DNA from: an uncultured Oxalobacteraceae bacterium
GTDB taxonomy: Bacteria; Pseudomonadota; Gammaproteobacteria; Burkholderiales; Burkholderiaceae
Assembly: GCA_946478765.1 (NCBI GenBank)
Contig: CAMLDH010000012.1
Location: 1-28,303 of the forward strand
Length of the DNA stretch: 28,303 nucleotides
Direction: 5' to 3'
This document shows, piece by piece, positions 1 through 8,127 of this stretch. Both the position numbers and the translations under genes were made by a program. The number at the start of each line of letters is the position of its first letter. Position 1 is the stretch's first letter. The notes beneath the pieces were generated by a model. That model saw nothing but the letters and a program-made list of their open reading frames with translations, was not told the DNA's origin and made no database searches.

Positions 1-788
1 GTATCGTCAAACAACTGCTTGAAACTGTCGATCACGAAATAGGTTTCCTGGTACGAATCGATCTTGTACAAGGTGCGCATCACGCGTTCCACATCAAGAT
101 GAATACGGCGCGGCGCGGGACTGGTCAGGCAATACTCGATCTCGCCGCCCGACGACAGGATGCCGGCGCCGTAGGCGCGCAAGCCTTCGGGAGCTTGTAT
201 CAGGCCGAATTCGACGGTATACCAGTACAGGCGCGCCAGGTATTTCAAGCCGTCGAGCTGCAGCGCCTTTAATCCGCCTTTGCCGTACTGTTGCATGTGA
301 TCGGCAAAAATCGGATTGAACAATAACGGCACGTGTCCGAAAAAATCATGGAACACATCGGGTTCGACGATGTAATCGAACTCATGCGGCTCGCGCAGCC
401 AGACCGTCACCGGGAAGCGGCGCGCGGCAAGATGCTCGAAGAAAGTCTGATCGGGAATCAAGCCGGGCACCGCCACCAGGCGCCAGCCGGTCGCCTTGAA
501 CAACGCATCCGATGTACGGTCGAAATTCGGAATGCCGCCGGCCGCATTCATCTTTGCCAGGCTCTCGATGAACACGTCGCATGCGCGCCCCGGCACCAGC
601 TTCGCCTGACGCTCGTACAACTTGCGCCACAACGCATGCTGCTCCGGCGTATATGCGGCCCAATCCTGCTGGATCACATACTGCGCATCGGCATGCGTAT
701 AGTCGCCGCGCAAGACGCCGCCATCGGATTTTTCCGTCAGGGTTTTAAAGAAGTCGGCCTGGTCGACTGCGGTATCGATAGTATCCAT
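1..788 (-). CDS. phhA: Phenylalanine-4-hydroxylase, 3' end outside window
   Basis: Non-haem iron monooxygenase that converts phenylalanine to tyrosine with tetrahydrobiopterin and O2; cytosolic. I translated the minus strand from the ATG at 788 and read about 262 residues before the window edge; the family is usually about 270-300 long in bacteria, so only the C-terminal tail is missing. The iron site is complete: His147 and His152 in VFHDFFGHVP and Glu193 in VEFGL, spaced as in the Chromobacterium enzyme. The start is only two bases after the hppD stop codon (TGA TC ATG), and I see no strong ribosome binding site of its own, so translation is probably coupled to hppD. Together they make the first steps phenylalanine - tyrosine - (transaminase elsewhere) - homogentisate. 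A pterin recycling gene (phhB) is not visible here. Confidence 0.96.
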   Translation of the reverse strand, partial: MDTIDTAVDQADFFKTLTEKSDGGVLRGDYTHADAQYVIQQDWAAYTPEQHALWRKLYERQAKLVPGRACDVFIESLAKMNAAGGIPNFDRTSDALFKATGWRLVAVPGLIPDQTFFEHLAARRFPVTVWLREPHEFDYIVEPDVFHDFFGHVPLLFNPIFADHMQQYGKGGLKALQLDGLKYLARLYWYTVEFGLIQAPEGLRAYGAGILSSGGEIEYCLTSPAPRRIHLDVERVMRTLYKIDSYQETYFVIDSFKQLFDD

Positions 789-790
789 GA

Positions 791-1987
791 TCACACCGTC
801 TCATCCTGATCTGTTGTGGACAGAGGGGGCTCCCCTAGGCTACCGCTGCGCTCAACGCTGTCCCGCAATACGCCTTGATCGTCTTTGAGCACCCCGCGCT
901 TGATCTGATCAAGCTCGATCGACTCGAACAATGCACGGAAATTGCCTTCGCCGAAACCCTGGTCGCCCTTGCGCTGAATGATTTCAAAGAAGATCGGGCC
1001 GATCACGGTTTGCGTGAAAATCTGCAGCAGCAATTCGCGCTGCGTCGCGTTGCTGTTGCCGTCGATCAGGATGCGCAGGCGGCGCAATTCGTCCAGCTTT
1101 TCACCATGCCCGGGCAAGCGCCGATCGACCAGGTCGTAATAGGTTTCGATCGTGTCCTGGAACACCACCTGGCCCGCCTTCATGCGCTCCACCGTGTCGT
1201 AAATGTCGTCGGTGCCGAGTGCAATATGCTGAATGCCTTCGCCGTGGTATAGATCGAGGTATTCGGCGATTTGCGATTTGTCGTCGGACGATTCATTGAT
1301 CGGGATACGGATCTTGCCGCACGGCGAAGTCATCGCTTTCGACTTCAGGCCGGTCAATTTGCCTTCGATATCGAAGTAACGGATCTCGCGGAAATTGAAC
1401 AGGCCTTCGTAGAACTCCGCCCATTCTTTCATGCGGCCGCGATGCACGTTGTGCGTCAGGTGGTCGATGTAGGTCAGGCCATTGCCTTTCGGATTGGCGA
1501 GCGCGCCGGGAATCGCGACAAAGTCGACATCGTAGATGCTGATGTCGCCGATCGCGCCGGAGGTAATGCCTTTTGCGCCATCCTTGCCACGCCAGCGGTC
1601 GACGAAATAAATCAGCGAATCGCCGATGCCCTTGATTGCCGGAATATTCAGTTCCATCGGGCCGGTCTTGTTGTCGAAGCCCCACGCGCCCAGTTCCAGC
1701 GCGCGCTTGTACGCGTAGGCCGCATCATTGACGCGAAACGCGATCGCGCATATCGACGGGCCATGCTGGCGTGCGAAGCGCTGTGCGAATGAATCCTGCT
1801 CGGCGTTGATGATGAAATTGATGTCGCCCTGACGATACAAGGTCACGTCCTTGTGGCGATGCCTGGCGATTGCGGCAAAACCCATCTGTTCGAACAGCGC
1901 GCCGAGCGCTTTTGGATCCGGCGCCGCGTACTCGATAAATTCAAAACCGTCGGTGCCCATCGGGTTGTCCCAAGCTTGGAAATCCAT
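791..1987 (-). CDS. hppD: 4-hydroxyphenylpyruvate dioxygenase
   Basis: Converts 4-hydroxyphenylpyruvate to homogentisate using Fe(II) and O2, in tyrosine catabolism. The 398-residue product starts MDFQAWDNPMGTDGFEF, as usual for the family. The ATG at 1987 is preceded by AGGAGA five bases upstream; the frame is open further upstream but that part has no homologous look. Two vicinal-oxygen-chelate halves are present. Likely iron ligands are His176 (YIDHLTHNV), His254 (GIQHIAL) and Glu335 (FFEIIQRKG). The family normally ends soon after ALFESIELDQIKRGVL, around residue 370; here about 28 extra residues follow (QGVLRDSVERSGSLGEPPLS and on), encoded across an imperfect palindrome at 818-863. Function is certain; the tail is odd and probably dispensable. 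First gene of the hppD-phhA pair. Confidence 0.97.
   Translation of the reverse strand: MDFQAWDNPMGTDGFEFIEYAAPDPKALGALFEQMGFAAIARHRHKDVTLYRQGDINFIINAEQDSFAQRFARQHGPSICAIAFRVNDAAYAYKRALELGAWGFDNKTGPMELNIPAIKGIGDSLIYFVDRWRGKDGAKGITSGAIGDISIYDVDFVAIPGALANPKGNGLTYIDHLTHNVHRGRMKEWAEFYEGLFNFREIRYFDIEGKLTGLKSKAMTSPCGKIRIPINESSDDKSQIAEYLDLYHGEGIQHIALGTDDIYDTVERMKAGQVVFQDTIETYYDLVDRRLPGHGEKLDELRRLRILIDGNSNATQRELLLQIFTQTVIGPIFFEIIQRKGDQGFGEGNFRALFESIELDQIKRGVLKDDQGVLRDSVERSGSLGEPPLSTTDQDETV
818..863. repeat. Imperfect palindrome in the hppD 3' end
   Basis: The outer arms GGACAG (818-823) and CTGTCC (858-863) enclose a second short hairpin, AGGGG/CCCCT, close to the left arm. The element lies exactly in the part that encodes the unusual C-terminal extension of HppD. 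It may be a small repeat that inserted near the old stop codon and kept the frame open, or a structure acting on the hppD-phhA junction. Only one copy was noticed in this window. Confidence 0.4.
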
Positions 1988-2113
1988 ACATGTCTCCTGA
2001 TTTACGATCAGGATAGTATAGGCGCACCCGAATGGCAGAAAATTCCAAATCATTCCATTAAAAATAAAATTTCAGCAATAATATTGCCTACATTATTAAT
2101 TTTAAGGTTATTT
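1988..2113. promoter_or_regulatory. Divergent control region hppD-phhA / Lrp regulator
   Basis: This 126-bp AT-rich spacer lies between the hppD start (leftward) and the Lrp-type gene start (rightward). A -10-like TATACT for hppD is at 2020-2015 on the minus strand, without a convincing -35. A 13-bp palindrome GCAAT-AAT-ATTGC lies at 2075-2087; AT-rich palindromes of this kind are typical Lrp/AsnC targets. It is placed to serve both promoters. Binding by the adjacent regulator is inference. Confidence 0.5.
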
Positions 2114-2620
2114 ATGGCGACCATTGCATTAGACAAGACGGATCGCAAAATTCTCGCGATCCTGCAATCCGATGGCCGTCTGACCAATCAGGAAGTGGCA
2201 GAACGCGTGAGCCTTTCGCCGTCGCCATGCCTGCGCCGCATCAAGCGCCTGGAGGAAGCGGGCGTGATCCGGCAGTACGTCGCCTTGCTGGCGCCGGAAA
2301 AAATCGGCCTGGGTTTGCTCGCCTATGTGAATGTGCGACTGGAAAAGCATAGCGATGCAGCGCCGGCAAGCGGTGCGCGGGCAGGTTCTGCATCGCCGCG
2401 GGCCGACTTCGCCGTGTCGGTGGCGAACTGGCCGGAGGTGGTCGCCTGTTATGCGATGACGGGCGAGATGGATTACCTGCTGCGCGTCCACGTCGAAGAC
2501 ATGGAGCATTTCTCGAACTTCATGATGGAGACCTTGCTGCGCCATCCGGCGGTGCTGGATGTGAAGTCGAGTTTTGCGCTGCAACGGATCAAGGATACGA
2601 CCGCGCTGCCCTTGGTATGA
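2114..2620 (+). CDS. Lrp/AsnC-family transcriptional regulator
   Basis: DNA-binding regulator of 168 residues. The ATG at 2114 follows AAGGTT; the longer open frame upstream crosses the hppD promoter and is not credible. Residues 6-60 form the AsnC-type winged helix (LDKTDRKILAILQSDGRL, then the recognition helix LSPSPCLRRIKRLEE). Residues about 66-155 form the RAM effector domain, with TGEMDYLLRV and FMMETLLRHPAV. An Ala/Ser/Gly-rich insert of about 16 residues (around 80-97) sits in the effector domain after VNVRLEKHS, where relatives run straight into the helix. The divergent position next to hppD-phhA suggests control of aromatic amino acid catabolism, probably with phenylalanine or tyrosine as effector; that is inferred from context. 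Confidence 0.92.
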   Translation: MATIALDKTDRKILAILQSDGRLTNQEVAERVSLSPSPCLRRIKRLEEAGVIRQYVALLAPEKIGLGLLAYVNVRLEKHSDAAPASGARAGSASPRADFAVSVANWPEVVACYAMTGEMDYLLRVHVEDMEHFSNFMMETLLRHPAVLDVKSSFALQRIKDTTALPLV

Positions 2621-2647
2621 CAATGCTGTCGCGGCCAACACCGACAA

Positions 2648-3349
2648 TCAGTCGGCGTTGAACTCCGGCAGATTTTCCAGCAGCTTCACCGCGGCGCGCG
2701 TATTGGCCTTGATGTTGTAATCGAACGTGGCGACCTGTTCTTCGACCGCCTCTTGCAATACGCTGGCCGGACTGCCTGGCGACAATTTTAGATAAGCATC
2801 CGCTTTCCCATAGTCGCGATGAATTTCCATCCCCGCTTTCTTCGCGATGTGGATCATGATCTGGTTGGTTGCCAGGCAATGCATGTACAGGGTATCGACA
2901 TCGTCATTGCGGCAATGGATTGCCGCGCGCCCGAACAGCTTCGACCCGATGCCCATGCCGCGCGCCGCTTCCGAAACCGACACGCCGAACGCGGCGACAA
3001 GCTCCTTGGCGGTCGCGCCATGGATGACTGGCAATGCATCGCGTGGCGCAAATGCCAGATGACCGACCCCCATCAGCTTGAGCTTGCTGTCGTACACGCC
3101 GAACACGGTATCGCGCACGAAATCGATGCGCTGCACGTACTTGGTAATCAGGTCGTCCGGCAAGGGAGCGCCAAAACGCAATAGCCGATCGCTTTCCCCG
3201 AGTCCAAGAAAATGCATCAGCAAGTGGCGGCGGTCGCGCTCGGACAATTCCTTGACGCGCACTACAGGTCTAGAGGGCATGGCTTCCGCTTCGCGTCCAG
3301 CCACATTTACGCCGGAACAAGCGTGCATGAAAATGTCGGTTGAATTCAT
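2648..3349 (-). CDS. GNAT-family N-acetyltransferase
   Basis: Predicted acetyl-CoA-dependent N-acetyltransferase of 233 residues; substrate unknown. The ATG at 3349 (MNSTDIFMH) has AAAGGA about seven bases upstream; a start six codons earlier would place the ribosome site inside the gene. The GNAT core is visible: VRVKELSERDRRHLLMHF near the N-terminus, the strand LMGVGHLAFAP, and the acetyl-CoA loop in SEAARGMGIGSKLFGRA (R-x-x-G-x-G/A type), then the C-terminal strand around KKAGMEIHRDYG. A tail of about 50 residues follows the fold. The gene stands alone, converging with the Lrp gene across 27 bp. A promoter with an operator-like palindrome lies just upstream. Confidence 0.85.
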   Translation of the reverse strand: MNSTDIFMHACSGVNVAGREAEAMPSRPVVRVKELSERDRRHLLMHFLGLGESDRLLRFGAPLPDDLITKYVQRIDFVRDTVFGVYDSKLKLMGVGHLAFAPRDALPVIHGATAKELVAAFGVSVSEAARGMGIGSKLFGRAAIHCRNDDVDTLYMHCLATNQIMIHIAKKAGMEIHRDYGKADAYLKLSPGSPASVLQEAVEEQVATFDYNIKANTRAAVKLLENLPEFNAD

Positions 3350-3376
3350 GGTGAGTCCTTTCCGCAATGCTACACA

Positions 3377-3402
3377 TTTGTGCGCCGCACAAAACCATTG
3401 TA
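3377..3402 (-). promoter_or_regulatory. -10 box and operator-like palindrome of the GNAT gene
   Basis: On the minus strand, TACAAT (3402-3397, five of six matches to TATAAT) would start transcription near 3390. Directly there lies a 17-bp near-perfect palindrome, TTTGTGCG-C-CGCACAAA (3377-3393). An 8-bp-arm palindrome over the start site is a classical repressor operator position. No good -35 is visible. Which protein binds is unknown. Confidence 0.5.
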
Positions 3403-3525
3403 GACCATGTATTCACGTATTTCTAGAAGTTGCTGGCCAAATAGAGACTTATTGAGACATATCAGTGTCAATCGGCCAATTTTCCGGGCGAAAGCTTAAG
3501 TAAAAACCATCGAGGCCTGCACTAC

Positions 3526-6500
3526 TTATTTTCCCCGCTCGAATCCACCGGACAACCCGGTCGACTTTATCTGCAAGTGCGCGTGGTGCTCCTCGGTTAC
3601 GTAGTGCGCGAATTCTGCGGCCGGTATCGGCCGGCTCAGGTAGAAGCCTTGCAACATGTCGCACGACTGCTCTTTCAGGAAGCGTATCTGCGGCGCGGTT
3701 TCGACGCCTTCGGCCACCACCTCCAGGCGCAAGCTGTGCGCCAGCGCAATGATCCCTTTGACGATGGCGGCGTCGTCCGCATCATGCGGCACATCGCACA
3801 CGAATGAGCGGTCGATCTTGATGATGTCGACCGGGAAGCGCTTCAAATAGGCAAGCGACGAGTAACCGGTGCCAAAGTCATCGATGGTCAGGCGCACGCC
3901 GATGTCGTGCAGCCGGTGCAAGGCCTGCAGCGTGTCTTCGGCATGTTCCATCAGCGTGCTTTCGGTAATCTCCAGTTCCAGCAAATGGGGCGGCAATCCG
4001 GTGTCGACCAGGGCTTGCTCCACCGTTGCGGCAAAATCCTTTTGCAGCAGTTGCCTGACCGATACGTTGACTGCGATTCGCATCGGCACCCAGCCCGATT
4101 TGATCCACGCCTGCAGCTGCGCGCATGCGGTGCGCAGCACCCATTCGCCGAGCGCGATGATGAGACCGGCTTCTTCGGCCAGCGGGATGAATTCGACCGG
4201 CGACACCAGGCCGCGCGTCGGGTGGTGCCAACGCACCAGCGCTTCCGCGCCGACGATCTCGCCCGTATCCAGCCTTGCCTGCGGCTGGTAGAACACCTCC
4301 AGCTCGTCGCGCTCCAATGCGCGGCGCAAGTCGTTCTCCATGCGCACCTGCTCGGAGATCGATTGCTCCATCGCGGCCTCAAAGAATTGAAAGCCGGTAT
4401 TGGTTTTCTTGGCTCGGTACATCGCGGTATCGGCATGCTTGAGCAGCGTGCCGACATCGACGCCATCGTGCGGATACAGGGAAATGCCGACGCTGGCGGT
4501 GACGAAGATGTCCTGGCCGTCGATCTGGAACGGCGTCGCCAGCGCGCGGCAAATATTCTGCGCGGCCGAAGCGGCAGCGGTGGGGCCCGCCACGTCGGCC
4601 AGCACTACCGTGAATTCATCGCCGCCCAGTCGCGCGACGCAGTCGGCGTTGCGCACGCTGCGGCGGAGGCGCTGCGCCACCGATACCAGCAATCGATCGC
4701 CGACGTCGTGGCCCAACGTGTCATTCACATACTTGAAGCGGTCGAGATCGAGGAACAACACCGCCGCTGTGGAGCCGATCTGGCGCGCCTGATCGATGCG
4801 GCGCCCCAACTGATCGAAGAACAACGCGCGATTCGGCAAGCCGGTGAGCAAATCGTTGTAAGCCATGTGGCGAATGCGCTTCTCGGCGCGATTGCCTTCG
4901 ATAATGCGTCTTACCCGCTGCGACAGCACCGCGAAGTGGATCGGTTTCGGAATGAAGTCGCTGGCGCCGGCGGCGAACGCGCGCTCCACTGAAATATTGT
5001 CTTCCAGCGCGGTAATCATCAGTACCGGAATCGCGCGCCCGTACGGCAGTTCCTGCACCTTGGCGCACGCGGTGAAACCATCCATCACCGGCATCACCGC
5101 ATCCATCAGAATCACGTCCGGCTGCAGGCGCTTGAGCATCTGCAGCGCCTGCGCGCCGTCAGCCGCTTCTTCGACCCGGAAACCATCGCGTTGCAAGGTA
5201 TAGCGCAAGGCGCTGCGGGTGCTGCGATCATCGTCGACCACCAGCACTTGCGCAATTTCTTCATCCTGCCTCGCACTCAGGCGATCTTCGATATACACCT
5301 CGTTGCCGAGCGCCGCGGCCACCGCATCGAAGGCGTTACGCATCTGCGGCAGAAGCGGAGCGATCTCAGCGACTTGCTGCGCCAGCGCCAGCTCCTCCGC
5401 TTCCTTGGCCAGTTGCGACAGCGTGAGCGCGCCCAGGTTGCCGCTGCTGCCCTTGATCGAATGCGCCATTGCGCGCGCGGTATCTGCATCGCCTTTGACG
5501 GCCGCCTGTTCCAGTTGCTCCAGGTAGATCGGCGTGTCCTCGAGGAACGGCGTGACCGCCTGCTGCAAGGCCGGTCCGAGAATCTCGCGCAGCTTGTCGA
5601 ACACCAGAGGATCGAGCGCATTGCCCTCACCCTCCAGCGCGCTCCAGTTCGACGGTTCCGCACGCGGCATCGGCAACGCGCGCGGCAGCCAGCGCTCCAG
5701 CTTGTGGCGCAGATCGACCAGGGTAATCGGTTTGGCCAGATAGTCGTCCATGCCGGCTTCGAGGCATTTTTCGGCGTCGCCGCGCTGCGTGTTGGCGGTC
5801 ATCGCGACAATCGGCGTATGGCGCCCCAGGGGCTCCTCGAAATTGCGGATGTGGGAAGTCGCTTCGTAACCGTCCATTTCCGGCATGCTGCAATCCATCA
5901 GGATCAGGTCGAAGCGGCGGCTGCGCGCGGCTTCCATCGCCTCGCGCCCATTGACCGCGAATTCACACTGACAGCCGTTGATCGCCAGCATGCCGGCCGC
6001 CACCATCTGGTTGGTCCGATTATCTTCAGCCACCAGCACGCTGAACTCTTTGGCGACCGTTTCCTGACTGTCCTGCGTCGCTTGCCAGGCCGCCGCAGCA
6101 GCATTGCCATCCTCGCCCGACAGCAGGGTCCGCATCGCGTCCAGCAAATGCTGCAACTGCAGCGGCTTGCCTAGGTATATATCGGCGCCCAGCACGTTGC
6201 CTGCGGCCGGCGTGCCGTAGCGATCCAGCAGCAGCAGGCGCATGCTTGACAGCATCGCGTCGGCGCGAATACGGCGCGCCAGATCGGCGCCGCGTTCATC
6301 GGTAGCGTCAATATCGACGATCACGAGTTGGTATGGGGTTCCTTCCTGCTGCGCGCGCTGCAACTCCAGCAGCGCTTCGCCGCCATTGCGCACCGCATGG
6401 CAGACCATGCCGTAATGCGCCAGGCTTTGCTCAAGGAAACTGCGTACGATATCGCTTTCATCGGTAATCAATACCCGGGTTCCTGCCAACGCAGAATCGC

Positions 6501-8022
6501 CCGCGGGGGCGAACGCGACTGGGCTCGACGTGCAGCCGATGACAAACCAGAAGATGCTGCCTTCCCCGTGTCGGCTGGTGACGCCGATTTCGCCCTCCAT
6601 CAATTCCACCAGGTGCTTGCAGATCGCAAGTCCAAGGCCGGTGCCGCCGTACTTGCGCGTCGTGGAGCGGTCCGCCTGCGCAAATGACTCAAATACACTC
6701 TGCACTGCGTCGTCGTCCATGCCGATGCCGGTATCGCTGACGTCGAAACGCAAACGCAAGCGTTCGTTACCGGCATCGCCGCATGAGATGCGCAGCGCGA
6801 CTTCGCCGCGCTCGGTGAATTTCACCGCGTTGCCCATCAGGTTGAGCAGCACCTGCCGCAGGCGCAGCGAATCGCCCTTGATGCGCTCCGGCACGCCTGG
6901 CGCCAGCAGATAACCGATTTCAAGGCCCTTTTGCTGCGCCTGCTTGGCGAGCAGCTCGATGACTTCCTCGACCAGCTTGCGCAGGTCGAAGTCGATTTCT
7001 TCCAACACCAGCTTGCCGGCCTCCATTTTGGAAAAATCGAGGATGTCGTTGATCAGTTCAATCAACGCCCGCGACGAATTCCACGCCACTTCGACGCATT
7101 CCTGCTGGCGCTTGGTCAAGCGCATTTCCTTCAACAGGTCGAGCATCCCGACCACGCCGTTCAAGGGCGTGCGCACCTCGTGGCTCACGGTGGCGGCGAA
7201 CTGCGCTTTCGTCAGCGCTGCGCGCACCGCGTCATCGCGCGACTGTTTCAATTCGATCTCGCGCTCCTCCAGCACATGCATCATCTTGTTGAACGCCAGC
7301 GCCATCTCGCTGATGTCACGCGGACCTGCCGGCGTGGCCCGCATGCCCGACTCGCCGGCCTCGGCGCGCCCCATCAACTTGGACAACGCATTCAACGGAC
7401 GGATCAGATGCCGCGTCAACAAACGCATGACGATCAGCAGCGCAATGGCGAACGACAGCGTGATCGCGAGGTTGCCGATGAACAGCGACGCCACCAGGCG
7501 GTGCAGCGTTCCCTTGCCAAGCACTACATGCACATAGCCCAGCAATTGCGGCTTGCTCTCTTGGACGTCGAACGGTGAACTCTCGTCGGTCTGACCGCCG
7601 TAGATGGGTGCGCCGAAACGCCATTCATCATAGGTTTCCCGCTCCAGCACTGCACGCACGATCGGCGCCTGCGCGCCGTCCCCGTTATGGGCAGTGCGTA
7701 CCACCCCGGTCTTGGCTTGCGACAGCAATACGCGATGTTCGGCATCGGTAATGTCAACATGCAGCACGTCCGGGAAGGCCAGTGTGGTGATCACACCGTC
7801 GCGCGCGTTGTCGGGCGAATGATAAAGCACAGCAAGAATACTCTGCCGCGCCAGGTTGTCGGCGATATGTTCACCCTGCTCCACCAGGTAGCCTTCCATG
7901 CGGCGGCTTGCCTCCCACGAATTCATTACCGAGGAAAAAAAGGCCAGGCCAAGAATGGCGCCAGTGACAATGACCGTCAGTTGGCGACGAAAACCGGTGC
8001 GGCGTAAATAGGCTCGAAACAT
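3526..8022 (-). CDS. Hybrid histidine kinase with HPt, GGDEF and EAL domains
   Basis: Inner-membrane sensor of 1498 residues joining a phosphorelay with cyclic-di-GMP turnover. In order: TM1 about 14-34; periplasmic domain 35-178; TM2 180-202; HAMP to about 255; HisKA with His281 in ATVSHEVRTPLNG; HATPase with NAVKFT and GGTGLGLAI; receiver 1 about 515-635 (Asp570, degenerate); receiver 2 661-780 (Asp710, Lys764); HPt with His854 in AHSIKGSSGNLG; receiver 3 925-1040 (Asp974); GGDEF with RLGGDEF at 1131-1137 and an intact inhibitory RxxD at 1124-1127; EAL from Glu1260 (EALVRW) with DDFGTGYSSL and EGVE. Both c-di-GMP domains look catalytically intact. The start at 8022 has no clear ribosome site. 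The gene upstream encodes a periplasmic binding-like protein, a likely ligand sensor. Direction of the output (synthesis or breakdown) cannot be read from sequence. Confidence 0.95.
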   Translation of the reverse strand: MFRAYLRRTGFRRQLTVIVTGAILGLAFFSSVMNSWEASRRMEGYLVEQGEHIADNLARQSILAVLYHSPDNARDGVITTLAFPDVLHVDITDAEHRVLLSQAKTGVVRTAHNGDGAQAPIVRAVLERETYDEWRFGAPIYGGQTDESSPFDVQESKPQLLGYVHVVLGKGTLHRLVASLFIGNLAITLSFAIALLIVMRLLTRHLIRPLNALSKLMGRAEAGESGMRATPAGPRDISEMALAFNKMMHVLEEREIELKQSRDDAVRAALTKAQFAATVSHEVRTPLNGVVGMLDLLKEMRLTKRQQECVEVAWNSSRALIELINDILDFSKMEAGKLVLEEIDFDLRKLVEEVIELLAKQAQQKGLEIGYLLAPGVPERIKGDSLRLRQVLLNLMGNAVKFTERGEVALRISCGDAGNERLRLRFDVSDTGIGMDDDAVQSVFESFAQADRSTTRKYGGTGLGLAICKHLVELMEGEIGVTSRHGEGSIFWFVIGCTSSPVAFAPAGDSALAGTRVLITDESDIVRSFLEQSLAHYGMVCHAVRNGGEALLELQRAQQEGTPYQLVIVDIDATDERGADLARRIRADAMLSSMRLLLLDRYGTPAAGNVLGADIYLGKPLQLQHLLDAMRTLLSGEDGNAAAAAWQATQDSQETVAKEFSVLVAEDNRTNQMVAAGMLAINGCQCEFAVNGREAMEAARSRRFDLILMDCSMPEMDGYEATSHIRNFEEPLGRHTPIVAMTANTQRGDAEKCLEAGMDDYLAKPITLVDLRHKLERWLPRALPMPRAEPSNWSALEGEGNALDPLVFDKLREILGPALQQAVTPFLEDTPIYLEQLEQAAVKGDADTARAMAHSIKGSSGNLGALTLSQLAKEAEELALAQQVAEIAPLLPQMRNAFDAVAAALGNEVYIEDRLSARQDEEIAQVLVVDDDRSTRSALRYTLQRDGFRVEEAADGAQALQMLKRLQPDVILMDAVMPVMDGFTACAKVQELPYGRAIPVLMITALEDNISVERAFAAGASDFIPKPIHFAVLSQRVRRIIEGNRAEKRIRHMAYNDLLTGLPNRALFFDQLGRRIDQARQIGSTAAVLFLDLDRFKYVNDTLGHDVGDRLLVSVAQRLRRSVRNADCVARLGGDEFTVVLADVAGPTAAASAAQNICRALATPFQIDGQDIFVTASVGISLYPHDGVDVGTLLKHADTAMYRAKKTNTGFQFFEAAMEQSISEQVRMENDLRRALERDELEVFYQPQARLDTGEIVGAEALVRWHHPTRGLVSPVEFIPLAEEAGLIIALGEWVLRTACAQLQAWIKSGWVPMRIAVNVSVRQLLQKDFAATVEQALVDTGLPPHLLELEITESTLMEHAEDTLQALHRLHDIGVRLTIDDFGTGYSSLAYLKRFPVDIIKIDRSFVCDVPHDADDAAIVKGIIALAHSLRLEVVAEGVETAPQIRFLKEQSCDMLQGFYLSRPIPAAEFAHYVTEEHHAHLQIKSTGLSGGFERGK

Positions 8023-8127
8023 GGATGAATATCAGAAGTTGTGAAAAGCAGCTGTCCTCAATTGCACTGCTCGTACTGGGTTGAAATGGTGTCCGCTGTC
8101 AGTGGAGCGCAAGACGATTTGTTGGCA

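Noticed and set aside
3907..7578. Several long open frames on the plus strand opposite the hybrid kinase
   Set aside because: Their translations are Arg/Ala/His/Gln-rich without any domain, while the minus strand gives a full multi-domain protein. They are shadows caused by high GC.
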